DNA from: CBDESM01 sp965205165
GTDB taxonomy: Bacteria > Chloroflexota > Dehalococcoidia > Bin125
Direction: 5' to 3'
NCBI GenBank assembly: GCA_965205165.1
Contig: OZ242037.1
Location: 2,789,869-2,853,868, forward strand
Length of the DNA: 64,000 nucleotides
The notes below the pieces were generated by a model. The model was not told the DNA's origin. It saw only the letters and a list, made by a program, of their open reading frames with translations, and searched no databases. Of this stretch, positions 1-8,771 are shown piece by piece. Each line of letters opens with the position of its first letter. Position 1 is the first letter of the stretch. The translations under genes were made by a program, and so were the position numbers.

Positions 1-514
1 GTTTGGCGATGTCATTGATGTGGTCGGACGGATAGCCGGCGTCGCGGAGGATTGTGCGGGGGTCGATCTGGGCGGGTTCGTCCTCTGGACTGCGCCATTC
101 GGGGAGGGCTTGGAGGTGCATGCACAGCGCGGCCTCATCGGTCGCGCTGTGCTGGTCGTGGACATCGTCGAGCAGATCACGGTCGTAGTCGGAAAGCTGG
201 TCATCCTCCCGGTCGGCGGTGGGGCGCACCGTGCTGTCGGCGCAGGGGGAGATGTAGCGCGACCAGATGGCGGCGGTCGCGGGCGGGGCGTCGAGCAGCT
301 GCAGGACGCGCTGGGGGGCGGGGCCGCGGCGGGTCGGTATCCATTGGTCGCCGGTGACGGGGAGTCCGGTTTCGAGGAGGGCGCGGCGGTCGGCGAGGTA
401 GAGGAGGGCGGCGAGGCGCTCGGCGGGCATGGGGCGGGCGTGGCGGCGGAGGAGTCTGGCGGCGGCTTGGGCGGCCTTGCGTTCGCGGAAGTGGAATTTG
501 ACGGGGAGTTCCAT
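1..514 (-). CDS. Panacea/SocA-GepA-like protein, C-terminus cut by window edge
   Basis: No stop occurs before the left edge, so at least 171 codons are present. After an N-terminal helix, residues 37-42 read LLYLAD, 50-56 GLPVTGD and 62-70 RRGPAPQRV. This is the pattern of the Panacea domain (DUF4065; SocA/GepA group): a helix ending in LLYxAD, then pITGD and a GPvP-type turn. Panacea proteins are typically antitoxins that partner many unrelated toxins, or phage-associated proteins. The part beyond residue 90 is acidic (repeated D/E near 100-120). The ATG at 514 lacks an obvious Shine-Dalgarno site and lies 59 nt downstream of the aldolase stop on the same strand. Any toxin partner would lie beyond position 1. 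The domain call is from motif recognition; the antitoxin role is inference. Confidence 0.6.
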   Translation of the reverse strand, partial: MELPVKFHFRERKAAQAAARLLRRHARPMPAERLAALLYLADRRALLETGLPVTGDQWIPTRRGPAPQRVLQLLDAPPATAAIWSRYISPCADSTVRPTADREDDQLSDYDRDLLDDVHDQHSATDEAALCMHLQALPEWRSPEDEPAQIDPRTILRDAGYPSDHINDIAK

Positions 515-573
515 GCGGTGACCGTATCAGGCGGCGGGATGGGCGGGTTCGCCGGGCCGCGGCTGATGGGGGG

Positions 574-1365
574 TCATTCGTGGATGGCGGAGCTGGTGGT
601 GGAGGGGGTCCAGGTCAGGGAGTTGATTTCGGCGTTGGCTTGGGTGGTCATCAGGCCGGCGTCGCTGGAGAGGGCTATCCATTGGAAGCCTTCTTGGATG
701 CGTTGGTTGACGCTTTGGGCGGAGGCGCAGTGGATGCCGCTGGGGATGCCGGCGTTTTCGCAGGATTGGCGGATGGATTCGACGGCGGCTACGTGGTCGG
801 GGTGGGCGTTGTCGAGGCCGAGGGGGAGGCCCATGGAGGCGGCTAGGTCGTTGGGGCCGATGAAGACGGCGTCGATGCCGGGGACGGAGAGGATGTCGTC
901 GGCGTTGTCGACGGCTTTTTTGGTTTCGAGCATGAGGACGACGCAGATTTCGGCGTTGGCGCGTTCGGCGTAGTCGTCGCCGCCGTAGAGGCGGCCGCGG
1001 ATGGTGCCCATGCCGCGGTAGCCGTCGGGGGGGTAGCGGCAAGCGCCGACGGCCAGTTCGGCTTGGGCTTTGTCTTCGATGGTGGGGATGACGACGCCGT
1101 ATGCGCCGATGTCGAGGACGCGCTTGATGATCTGGGGGTCGTTCCAGGGGACGCGGGCGAAGGGGATGGTGTCGGTGGTGGCGATGGCCTGGAAGAGGGA
1201 TTGGGTGGTTTGGAGGTCGATGGCGTTGTGCTCCATGTCGACGTTGAGCCAGTCGAAGCCTTGGTGGGCGAGCATTTCGGCGGCGAGGGGGGAGCCGGTG
1301 GCGAGCCAGGTGCCGATGGTGGCCTGGCCTTCTTGGAGCTTGCGCTTGGCGGTGTTGACGCGCAT
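574..1365 (-). CDS. HpcH/HpaI-type aldolase
   Basis: A 263-residue class II pyruvate-dependent aldolase of the HpcH/HpaI family, which cleaves or forms 2-keto-4-hydroxy acids such as 4-hydroxy-2-oxoheptanedioate or 2-keto-3-deoxy-glucarate. The family signature is complete: DMEH at residues 43-46 (His46 catalytic), Arg71 in ARVPWND, metal ligand Glu147 in MLETKK, and the FIGPNDLAASMG block at 168-179 with Asp173. These match the HpaI catalytic positions almost one for one. The start is supported by GAGGAGG 7 nt upstream. It stands alone, with the Panacea-like gene 59 nt downstream. No neighbouring gene fixes the substrate, so only the chemistry is assigned. Confidence 0.88.
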   Translation of the reverse strand: MRVNTAKRKLQEGQATIGTWLATGSPLAAEMLAHQGFDWLNVDMEHNAIDLQTTQSLFQAIATTDTIPFARVPWNDPQIIKRVLDIGAYGVVIPTIEDKAQAELAVGACRYPPDGYRGMGTIRGRLYGGDDYAERANAEICVVLMLETKKAVDNADDILSVPGIDAVFIGPNDLAASMGLPLGLDNAHPDHVAAVESIRQSCENAGIPSGIHCASAQSVNQRIQEGFQWIALSSDAGLMTTQANAEINSLTWTPSTTSSAIHE

Positions 1366-1419
1366 CTGGGGGCCTCCTCGCTGGGGGTGCGCGGCCAGTC
1401 TAGCGGGGGAGGCGGGAAA

Positions 1420-1450
1420 GAGCGCCCGCCGGTGGGGCCGGCGGGCGCTC
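1420..1450 (-). terminator. Hairpin terminator of the large secreted-protein gene
   Basis: A perfect 13-bp stem (1420-1432 with 1438-1450) closes on a five-base loop 57 nt after the stop codon of the secreted-protein gene. Reading leftward the stem is followed by TTTCCC, a weak U-tract, so termination may be incomplete. The hairpin lies between that gene and the aldolase on the same strand. Confidence 0.6.
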
Positions 1451-1506
1451 CCTGCGCGGACGGCGGCTGCGGCGGGCCCGTCGGGGGAGGGAGACGGGCT
1501 TCGCGG

Positions 1507-4500
1507 CTAGCCGCCGAAGAAGATGGCGTCGTTGGGGAGGATGGCGAAGTTGGAGGAGCCGGGCAGGGGGGAGCCGTCGGCCTCGCCGTAGCGGATCCAT
1601 TCGACGCCGTTCCAGAGCCAGACGATGGTGGCGCCTTCGGGTGCGAGGTCGAGTGCGGCGGCGGCGGTGGAGGTGGAGGTGCCGCGGTAGGTGGCGAGGA
1701 CGCCGGTGGCGGGCTGTCCGCCGGAGCCGTACTCGATGGCGTCGGCGCCTTCGACGGCGGCTCCGGCTGCCAAGGTGCTGGTGTTGACGGGGATGTTGGC
1801 CTGCTTGCCGCCGGAGTCGGCGGTGAGGATGGAGATGCCGCTGCCGACGATGGTGACGCTGGCGGCGGCTTCGCCGTTGGCGGTTCGGGCGCGGCGGATG
1901 CTCGGGGTGGCGGGGTCGGAGTCGTGGTCGGCGAGCGCGGGCGAGGTGACGGCGGCGGTCGGGGAAGCGTTGCCGCTGGTGGCGGCGCTGCTGAAGGCGA
2001 TCCAGGTGCCGTCGGCGACGGGGACGCCGGCGGCGTCGACGGCGCGGGCGGTGGCCGAGAAGGTTTCGCCGAGTTGGCCGAGCTCTTCGGGGATTGAGAG
2101 GGAGATGGTTTGGACGGGTCCGGCGACGGCGAACATGACTTCGGCGTCGGCGAGTCCGGGTGCGCGGACGGTGGCGGTGTATGCGCCGGAGGCGAGGGGG
2201 GCGGCGCCGCCGGCGGTGACGGCGAGGACGATGCTGCACTGGTAGCGGCCGGCGTTGCAGTCGTTGATGGTGGCGGTGTAGGAGTCGGCGGGGAGTGCTG
2301 CGCCGTCGATGCCGGCGACCACGACGTTGGCGTTGGCGGGGATGGGCGCGGCGTTGCCGCCGGCGTCGCGGGCGGTGACGGCGATGTTGACGGTGTCGCG
2401 GTCGTCGTCGGTGGCGGAGGAGTGGACGCGGGGCATGACGGAGGCGATGGCGAGTTGGGCGGCGTTGCCGGAGATGACGAGGGGGAGGTCCTCGACGAAG
2501 CGGGTGCCGTCGCGTCCGACGACGACGGCGCGGATGCGGACGTTGCCGGCGGAGGCGGGTGCGGCGTAGGTCATGTCGATCCTGCCGGCGATGGCGGGGT
2601 TGCCCTCGACGGCTTTGGCGAGGTTGTTTTGGGCGGTGGCGCCGGCGCCGGCGGTGAGGGAGAGGGTGCAGTTGGGTCGCTGGGAGCAGCCGTAGCCGGA
2701 GAGGGTTCCGCCGCCGATGGCGGTGAAGGTGATGGAGGAGACGCTGGAGAGCTGGGAGGGGGAGCCTGCTTCGTTGAGCAGGGAGAGGCGGATTCGGGCG
2801 TCTCCGGAGCGGACGGGGATGGGTGCGGCGGGGATCGCGCCGTTGACCGGTGCGCGGCCGAGGGCGACGTCGGCGAGTTGCTTGACGGTGCCGACTCTGA
2901 TGGTGTAGGTGCCGAATTCGCTGCGGCGGAGTGCGGCGGCGTAGGTGCGGTGGGCGGCGGCGCTCTCGTGGACGAAGGCGTGGAAGAAGCCGCCGTCGGC
3001 GGCGGCGATGCTGGCGGTGACGGTGACGTCCTGGTCGGCGTCGGAGGCGATCAGGACCTTGGGGCGGGTTTCGCCGTCGGCCGTGACGGCGTAGCAGGTG
3101 GCGCCGGGCTCGCGGGAGGGGGAGATGCCGGTGTTGGAGCTGCAGGCGATCTTGTGGGCGGTTCCGTCGATGTTGAGCCTGCGGCTGCCGTTTTCCCAAG
3201 TGGCGGGACCGGAGAGGACGAGGTAGGAGTTGGCGGGGTCGATGTCGAGGCTGCAGGGATCGGAGGAGATGGAGGTGCAGACGACGGTGGAGCCTCCGGC
3301 GGAGCCGCCGGCGTTGATTTGGAAGCCGACGGTGATGGGGACTTGGGCGCCGGGGGCGGCGATGCCGTCGGCGTCTTGTTCGAGCGCGCCGGTGATGCCG
3401 GCGTGGAAGATGTCGGGGATGGCGGCGTAATTGTCGAGGTGGAGGCCGCCGACGCCGTCGCCGGCGCTGGTGGTGACGCTGGCGGTGGTGGTGATGACGT
3501 TGGGGGAGGGCGAGGGGAAGAAGACGATGGGGAGGGGCTTGAAGACCTCGTTGGCGGGGACGGTGCCTTCGCCGCCGCCGGCTTCCCAGGCTTCTTGGGC
3601 GGTCCAGGCGATGAGGCAGTCCTCTTGTGCGGCGATGCAGGAGGCGTCGGCGACGCGGATGGAGGCGCCGGCTCTGACTTGGACGGAGAGGGCGGCCGCA
3701 TCGTCGGAGATGGCGAGCGCGCCGTAGGTGGCGGGGCCGTCGCCGCGGCTGGCGCGGAGGCCGAGCTGTCCGTTGGGGAGGACGGCGACGCCGGGCCGGG
3801 GCTTGGGCAGGTCGTCGGACCAGAAGATGCCTTGGGCGTCGGCGAAGTAGTTGTCGTTGGCGACGTTGCTGAAGGGGAGCTTGAAGAATTCGACCGTGAT
3901 CGACGCGGTGACTTCGTCGGTGGGGAGGTATTCGATGACGGGGAAGCGGTCGAACCAGTCGGGGTTGTAGCCGAAGGCTTGGTCGCGGAGGTCGGCTTGG
4001 ACGTAGCCGCGGATTTCGCTGCGGGTGAAGACCTGGGGGAAGCTGAGCCACTGGGACTTGGTTTCGTCGGGGCGGACGAATCGGAAGGCGCCGGTGGGCG
4101 AGCCGTAGGTGAAATCGACGGAGCCGAGGCGGACGTAGTCGAAGGTGTCCCAGCGGACGATGTCCGCGTACTTGAGGACGTCGACGTCCCAGCTGCTGTT
4201 GAGGGCGCTTCTGGCATGGGTGGCGGGATCGGCGGTGATGTCGGAGTCGTCGAGCAGGGTGAAGCCCATGCGGACGGCCTTGCCGCCGGTGTGGGCGGCG
4301 TCGGTGGTGGCGGCGAGTTCGCACTCGCTCTGCCAGCTTTGGTCGGCGATGTCGGTGCCGTCCGGGGCGAGGACGCGTCCGGTGGGCTGGTAGACGGGGC
4401 AGCGCTCGCCGTCGGGGTTGATGCGGTAGATGAAGGCGTAGGGGTCGGCTGCGTACCAGGTGCTGTAGGCCTGGTCGCATTGGGCGGCGGTGCGCTCGGC

Positions 4501-5406
4501 GGCGGTGCAGGTGTTGTTGGGGCTGGTGTGGGTGACCGTGAGGTAGGAGTAGGTGTCGATTGCGGACCAAGCGGAGGGGATGCGGAAGGCGAGGTGGAGG
4601 TCGGGCAGGGGGGCGGAGTCGGGCGCGTTGGGCTGCCCGGAGAGCACGCGCCAAGCGTCGGCGTCGATCCAGCAGTGGCGGAGGCTGACGGCGACGCCGA
4701 GGTTGGAGGCGTAGTCGCCGGCGTCCTTCACGCCATTTTCGTTGACGTCGTAGTAGCCGAGGTTCCCGTAGGTGATGTGGGGCGTCCTGCAGATTCTGTC
4801 GGGGCGGGGGGTGGGGGGATCGGTCGTGCGGTCCATCACGACCTTGGAGGGGTGGGGGATGTCGTGGAGGCCCTCGCGGGTGCGGCCGCTGTAGAGGGTT
4901 TCCGCCATGCTGAACTGGGAGTTGTGCTCGAGGGGGCTGACTTGGACGACGAGGTTGGTCAGGTCGGCGTAGGTGAGGCGTTCGCCGGTGGTGGGGTGGG
5001 TCAGGCGGACGAAGAGATCGTTGAGGCCGATGGCGCCGGTGCGGGCGCGGTCGGTGATGTAGCGGCCTCCGCCGCTGACGAGGTCGGAGTTGGGATAGAC
5101 GCCCGGGTAGTCCTCGATCTCGCGGGGGATGCTGGGGCCGGGGCCGCTGGTCCAGACGCTGAGGATGTTGGGGGCGAGGTAGCAGCGCTCGATGTAGCGG
5201 CCGTCGGCGTCTCCGGTGAGCGGGCGGCTGGCTTTGCACTGGGCGAGGCGCGCGAGGGGGTCTTGGGACAGGGTGCTTTGGGCGTCGGCGCTGCCGGTGG
5301 AGAGGGCGAGGGAGGCGGCGATGAGGGTTGCGAGGGCGGCGAACGCGGCGAGGAGGCGCAGCGGGGCGGAGCCGCGGCGCGGCATTCGGAAGTCGTCGTG
5401 TCGCAT
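1507..5406 (-). CDS. Large secreted surface protein with Ig-like segments
   Basis: A 1299-residue exported protein. Residues 1-42 form a Sec signal peptide: an Arg-rich start, a hydrophobic core rich in Ala/Leu, then ADAQS. The first half (about 45-560) has scattered Cys and aromatic residues and no family I recognise. The second half has repeated beta-rich stretches with VTARDAGGN- and FSATARAVDAAG-type phrases, as in bacterial Ig-like/invasin repeats. The last 50 residues form a Trp-rich module (IVWLWNGVEWIRYG, then LPNDAIFFGG) related to the modules in the 22,230-24,422 protein. ATG 5406 has GGGAGG 4 nt upstream. It is a single-gene unit with a candidate promoter at 5473-5501 and a terminator at 1420-1450. 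Likely cell-surface or adhesive; no enzymatic motif seen. Confidence 0.75.
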   Translation of the reverse strand: MRHDDFRMPRRGSAPLRLLAAFAALATLIAASLALSTGSADAQSTLSQDPLARLAQCKASRPLTGDADGRYIERCYLAPNILSVWTSGPGPSIPREIEDYPGVYPNSDLVSGGGRYITDRARTGAIGLNDLFVRLTHPTTGERLTYADLTNLVVQVSPLEHNSQFSMAETLYSGRTREGLHDIPHPSKVVMDRTTDPPTPRPDRICRTPHITYGNLGYYDVNENGVKDAGDYASNLGVAVSLRHCWIDADAWRVLSGQPNAPDSAPLPDLHLAFRIPSAWSAIDTYSYLTVTHTSPNNTCTAAERTAAQCDQAYSTWYAADPYAFIYRINPDGERCPVYQPTGRVLAPDGTDIADQSWQSECELAATTDAAHTGGKAVRMGFTLLDDSDITADPATHARSALNSSWDVDVLKYADIVRWDTFDYVRLGSVDFTYGSPTGAFRFVRPDETKSQWLSFPQVFTRSEIRGYVQADLRDQAFGYNPDWFDRFPVIEYLPTDEVTASITVEFFKLPFSNVANDNYFADAQGIFWSDDLPKPRPGVAVLPNGQLGLRASRGDGPATYGALAISDDAAALSVQVRAGASIRVADASCIAAQEDCLIAWTAQEAWEAGGGEGTVPANEVFKPLPIVFFPSPSPNVITTTASVTTSAGDGVGGLHLDNYAAIPDIFHAGITGALEQDADGIAAPGAQVPITVGFQINAGGSAGGSTVVCTSISSDPCSLDIDPANSYLVLSGPATWENGSRRLNIDGTAHKIACSSNTGISPSREPGATCYAVTADGETRPKVLIASDADQDVTVTASIAAADGGFFHAFVHESAAAHRTYAAALRRSEFGTYTIRVGTVKQLADVALGRAPVNGAIPAAPIPVRSGDARIRLSLLNEAGSPSQLSSVSSITFTAIGGGTLSGYGCSQRPNCTLSLTAGAGATAQNNLAKAVEGNPAIAGRIDMTYAAPASAGNVRIRAVVVGRDGTRFVEDLPLVISGNAAQLAIASVMPRVHSSATDDDRDTVNIAVTARDAGGNAAPIPANANVVVAGIDGAALPADSYTATINDCNAGRYQCSIVLAVTAGGAAPLASGAYTATVRAPGLADAEVMFAVAGPVQTISLSIPEELGQLGETFSATARAVDAAGVPVADGTWIAFSSAATSGNASPTAAVTSPALADHDSDPATPSIRRARTANGEAAASVTIVGSGISILTADSGGKQANIPVNTSTLAAGAAVEGADAIEYGSGGQPATGVLATYRGTSTSTAAAALDLAPEGATIVWLWNGVEWIRYGEADGSPLPGSSNFAILPNDAIFFGG

Positions 5407-5434
5407 GCAGCCTCCCAGTCAGCCCTCGTTTGCG

Positions 5435-5457
5435 GGCGGTTTCGGTCGGAAACCGCC
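5435..5457 (-). other. Leader hairpin before the secreted-protein gene
   Basis: A perfect 9-bp stem (5435-5443 with 5449-5457) with a five-base loop lies between the predicted transcription start (about 5466) and the ATG at 5406. No U-run follows, so it is more likely an mRNA-stabilising or regulatory leader structure than a terminator. Confidence 0.4.
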
Positions 5458-5472
5458 AAAATCTCGCTTAAC

Positions 5473-5501
5473 ATTGAAGGGGGGGGGGGCTCTTAAGTCA
5501 A
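5473..5501 (-). promoter_or_regulatory. Sigma-70-type promoter with an 11-base poly-C spacer
   Basis: Reading leftward: TTGACT (5501-5496), a 17-nt spacer of TAAGAG plus eleven C, then TTCAAT (5478-5473, four of six matches to TATAAT). The spacing is optimal, and 11 of the 17 spacer bases are one homopolymer. Loss or gain of C by slipped-strand mispairing would change promoter strength, as known for poly-C or poly-G promoter tracts of Bordetella fim and Neisseria porA. The run length could also be an assembly artefact. Confidence 0.45.
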
Positions 5502-5568
5502 GCCTTGATTGGGGAGGTTTACGCGGGTTTTACAGGATAAATGCCCTCCCTCCCCCTTATGGCGGGGA

Positions 5569-7197
5569 TCAGGCGGTTTCGGCCCGTTGGGGGCGGGGGA
5601 TGGCTTCGTGGGCGAGGGGGCGGCCGGTGTTGCGGTCGAAGATGGTGAAGCGGCGATGTCGGTGGAGGTGGAAGTCGCGGATGCTTTGCTCGCGCTGGTC
5701 GTCGGACCAGCCGAGGAGGCGCTGCATGAGTGCGGCGGTTGGGGCGGCGGCGGAGCGGCCGAGGTCGCCGGAGAGGCCGATGGCGGTGCGTCGGAAGAGG
5801 ATGTCGGCGACGGTGCGGGCGCCCTCGTGCTGGACGGCGTAGGCGACTTGTGCGGCGATGTCGGGGTGGGCGTCGGAGAGGGGTCGGGCGAGATCGGGGT
5901 CGGAGGCGGTATAGGAGGCGACGGCGTGGGCGCGGGGGCCGTAGGTGCCGCGGAGGTGCTGCATGGCGGCCGGGGGGAGGAAGGCGGCCGCGCCGTGGTC
6001 GCGGGCGGGGAGTGCGCGGACGCCGCGTGCGCGGGGTCGGCCGATGTGGGAGTGGACGCGCTCGGCGACTTCGCGGCCGAGTTGCCGGGCGGTGGTGAGT
6101 TTGCCGCCGACGATGGAGAGGAGGCGGGCGGCGCCTTCGCGCTCGTGGTCGATGACGAAGGAGCGGCGGGTGATTGCGCCTTCGGCGACGCCGTCGGGGG
6201 TGCGGGGGAGGGGGCGGATGCCGGAGTAGGCGTAGAGGATGGAGCGGTGCTCGATGCCGATGCCGGGGAGGACGCGGGCGGCTTCGGAGACGAGGTAGTC
6301 GACTTCCCAGGGGGCGGTGCGGGCGGCGCCCGGGTCGCCGTCGTCGCGGAGGTCGGTGGTGCCGATGATGTGGTGGTCGAGCCATGGGGTGACGAAGACT
6401 GGCCGGCCGTCGGATTGGGCGGCGAAGAAGACGGCGTTGCGGGGGCCGCGACCGGCGAGGTCGAGGACGAGGTGGGAGCCGCGGGTGCCGCCGATGCGGG
6501 GTCGGAAGGAGCGTCCGGCGGCGTCGAGGACGGCGTCGACCCAGGGTCCGGCGGCGTTGACGACGAGGCGGGCGGCGGCGGTGGAGCGTCGGCCGGTGAG
6601 GACGTCGTGGAAGTCGACGCCGCGTGCGCGACCGGCGTCGACGATGACGTAGTCGACGGCGGAGTAGTTGCGGAGGTCTGCGCCGGAGTCTCGCGCTTCG
6701 GCGAGGTATTCGAGGCAGAGGCGTTCGGGCATCCAGACTTGGGCGTCGGAGTAGAGGAAGGCGGCGCGCATGCGGTCGGTGGAGACGGCGGGTTCGAAGC
6801 GGTGGAGTTCGCGTTCGGAGTAGCGGCGGTGCCAGGGCAGGACTTTGCGGGGGGAGAGGAGGTCGTAAAGGAGGAGTCCGGCGCGGAGCTGCCAGGCGGG
6901 GCGGGGGTCGCCGTGGTAGACGGGGAGGAGGAAGCCGAGGGGTCGGACGAGGTGTGGGCGTTCGCGGAGCAGGCGTTCGCGGGATTGGAGGGATTCGTGG
7001 ACGAGTTTGGCGTGGCCGGTTTCGAGGTAGCGGAGACCGCCGTGGATGAGCTTGGTGGAGGCGGAGGTGGTGCCGGAGGCGAAGTCGCCTTGTTCGAGGA
7101 CGAGAGCGCGGTAGCCGCGCGCGGCGACTTCGGCGGCGATGGCGGCGCCGTTGATGCCGCCGCCGATGATGATCACGTCGTATTCGGGGGTCGTCAT
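5569..7197 (-). CDS. glpD: Glycerol-3-phosphate dehydrogenase (FAD)
   Basis: A 542-residue flavoprotein that oxidises sn-glycerol 3-phosphate to dihydroxyacetone phosphate and passes electrons to the membrane quinone pool. The FAD dinucleotide motif IIIGGGINGAAIA is at residues 9-21. The family signature GTTSASTKLIHGGLRYLE is at 42-59, and the DAO fold contains IIGTTDLRDDGDP and YAYSGIRPLPR. The C-terminal cap domain is present and the length is normal. The start lies 4 nt after the glpK stop, so the two are co-transcribed and glycerol is phosphorylated then oxidised by adjacent products. No glpF transporter or GlpR regulator is in the window. Confidence 0.93.
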   Translation of the reverse strand: MTTPEYDVIIIGGGINGAAIAAEVAARGYRALVLEQGDFASGTTSASTKLIHGGLRYLETGHAKLVHESLQSRERLLRERPHLVRPLGFLLPVYHGDPRPAWQLRAGLLLYDLLSPRKVLPWHRRYSERELHRFEPAVSTDRMRAAFLYSDAQVWMPERLCLEYLAEARDSGADLRNYSAVDYVIVDAGRARGVDFHDVLTGRRSTAAARLVVNAAGPWVDAVLDAAGRSFRPRIGGTRGSHLVLDLAGRGPRNAVFFAAQSDGRPVFVTPWLDHHIIGTTDLRDDGDPGAARTAPWEVDYLVSEAARVLPGIGIEHRSILYAYSGIRPLPRTPDGVAEGAITRRSFVIDHEREGAARLLSIVGGKLTTARQLGREVAERVHSHIGRPRARGVRALPARDHGAAAFLPPAAMQHLRGTYGPRAHAVASYTASDPDLARPLSDAHPDIAAQVAYAVQHEGARTVADILFRRTAIGLSGDLGRSAAAPTAALMQRLLGWSDDQREQSIRDFHLHRHRRFTIFDRNTGRPLAHEAIPRPQRAETA

Positions 7198-7201
7198 GGG
7201 G

Positions 7202-8581
7202 TCACGGTAGCGCGGGGTCGAAGCGGCGATCGGGCGCGATGGGCGGGAGCGGGGGGAGTCCGGCGGATTGGGCGGCGAGGAGTGCAGCGCCGTACGCAGT
7301 GGCTTCGACTTGTGCGGGACGTTCGACGGGGATGCGGAGGGCGTCGGCTTGGATTTGGAGGAAGGCGTCGCTGCGGGCGAGGCCGCCGGCGGCGCGGAGG
7401 AGTTGGATGCTGGTGCCGTCGCGGCGCATGGCGTCGATGATTTCGCGGACGCGGTCGGCGATGCCTTGGAGGACGGCGCGGGCGAGGTGCTCGCGGGCGG
7501 TTGCGAGGGAGAGTCCGGAGAAGGCCGCGCGGGCGTCGGGGTTCCAATGGGGCGCGCCGAGGCCGGAGAGGGCGGGGGAGAAGGAAGCGCCGGCGGAGTC
7601 GGGGACGCTGGCGGCGAGTTGGCAGAGGCGGGCGGCGTCTTGGGCGAGGCCGAGGGAGTTGCAGGCCCAATCGACGGCGGCGCCGGCGGTGAAGACGCCG
7701 CCTTCGAGGGCGAGGCCGCCGTCGGCTGCTGCGGTGACGAGCAGGTTGCCGGAACGCTGGGCGGGGGCGGGGGCGAGGATGAACGCGCCAGTGCCGTAGG
7801 TGGCGACGGCGGCGGCGTGCTGGCGGGGGCCGAGTGCGGCGAGGGAGGCCTGCTGGTCGCCGAGGGCGGCGGTGATGGGGATTTCGGCGCCGAGGTGCTC
7901 GGGTGCGGCGATGCCGAATTGGGAGGCGGTGGGGCGGACTTGGGGGAGGATTTGGAGGGGGACGCGCTGCCAGTCGGCGAGTTGGGGGTCCCACTGGCGG
8001 GATTGGAGGTTCCAGAGCATGGTTCGGGAGGCGTTGGTGGGGTCGGTGGCGTGGGTTGCGCCGTCGGTGAGGCGGGCGATCAGCCAGGAGTCGACGGTGC
8101 CGGCGGCGAGTTGGCCGGACTCGGCGCGCTGGCGGGCGTTTGGGATGTTGTCGAGCAGCCAGGCGAATTTGGGGCCGCTGAAGTAGGGGTCGGGGATGAG
8201 GCCGGTGCGGGCTTGGATTTGGGCGCGGCGGTCGGGGGGGATGGCGGCGACGGCGTCGGCGGTGCGGCGGCATTGCCAGACGATGGCGGGGCCGATCGGT
8301 GCGAGCGTTTCGCGGTCCCAGATGAGGGCGGTTTCGCGCTGGTTGGCGATGCCGATGGCGGCGAAGCGGCCGGGGCCGCCGGCTTGGGCGATGGCTTCGC
8401 GGGCCGCACCGATTTGGGCGGTGCAGATGTCGTCGGCGGATTGCTCGACCCAGCCGGGCTGCGGATGGAAGGCGGCGAGGGCCGCTTGGGCGACGGCACG
8501 GACGGCTCCGCGCCGGTCGAAGGCGATGGCGCGGCAGCTGGTGGTGCCGGAGTCGAGGGCGAGGATCAGGTCGCGCGCCAT
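7202..8581 (-). CDS. glpK: Glycerol kinase
   Basis: A 459-residue FGGY-family kinase that makes sn-glycerol 3-phosphate from glycerol and ATP. The N-terminal phosphate-binding motif LDSGTTSCRAIA (residues 9-20), the glycerol-site segment GIANQRETALIWDRET, and the catalytic-base motif ALGDQQASLAALG are all present, followed by a C-terminal AAGGLARSD ATP-site block. It is about 40 residues shorter than typical GlpK; shortening is spread over loops and the C-terminus, and no key block is missing. It is first in the glpK-glpD operon. Residue changes in the substrate loop leave a small chance of a related polyol or sugar kinase, but the glpD partner argues for glycerol. Confidence 0.9.
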   Translation of the reverse strand: MARDLILALDSGTTSCRAIAFDRRGAVRAVAQAALAAFHPQPGWVEQSADDICTAQIGAAREAIAQAGGPGRFAAIGIANQRETALIWDRETLAPIGPAIVWQCRRTADAVAAIPPDRRAQIQARTGLIPDPYFSGPKFAWLLDNIPNARQRAESGQLAAGTVDSWLIARLTDGATHATDPTNASRTMLWNLQSRQWDPQLADWQRVPLQILPQVRPTASQFGIAAPEHLGAEIPITAALGDQQASLAALGPRQHAAAVATYGTGAFILAPAPAQRSGNLLVTAAADGGLALEGGVFTAGAAVDWACNSLGLAQDAARLCQLAASVPDSAGASFSPALSGLGAPHWNPDARAAFSGLSLATAREHLARAVLQGIADRVREIIDAMRRDGTSIQLLRAAGGLARSDAFLQIQADALRIPVERPAQVEATAYGAALLAAQSAGLPPLPPIAPDRRFDPALP

Positions 8582-8615
8582 GGCGGCCTGATCATGGGGA
8601 GCGAGGTGCGCGTGG

Positions 8616-8714
8616 CTAGGCCTCGTCCTCGTCGTCGCCGCGGCGGCCGGAGACGATGCGGGCGACAGCGCCGAGTGCGGCGATGACAGCGCCGATGATC
8701 GCGATTCGCTTCAT
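8616..8714 (-). CDS. Small single-span membrane protein (32 aa)
   Basis: An open frame of 32 codons with a strong Shine-Dalgarno sequence, GGAGGT, 6 nt before ATG. The product begins MKRIAIIGAVIAALGAVAR, one short hydrophobic span, and ends in a charged Arg then Asp/Glu tail. A TATGGT box 41 nt upstream could drive it. This layout (basic N-terminus, one helix, acidic tail) is common in very small membrane proteins. No family is recognised. Support is the ribosome site and the amphipathic layout only. Confidence 0.5.
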   Translation of the reverse strand: MKRIAIIGAVIAALGAVARIVSGRRGDDEDEA

Positions 8715-8771
8715 GCGGGACCTCCACCTCTGTCGTGTCGTGGTTGACGCGCTCACCATAACAGACGGGGG

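Noticed and set aside
1400..5239. Arg/Pro/His-rich 1279-codon frame on the - strand
   Set aside because: Frame-shifted shadow of the secreted protein; the composition is the usual low-complexity product of C-rich codons.
2110..5496. Very long open frame on the + strand, rich in Gly/Ala/Asp/Val
   Set aside because: Antisense to the secreted-protein gene; it exists because G-rich strands lack stop codons. No family motifs or ribosome site.
5520..5568. Terminator after glpD
   Set aside because: Only a CCCC/GGGG pairing without a U-run; not convincing.
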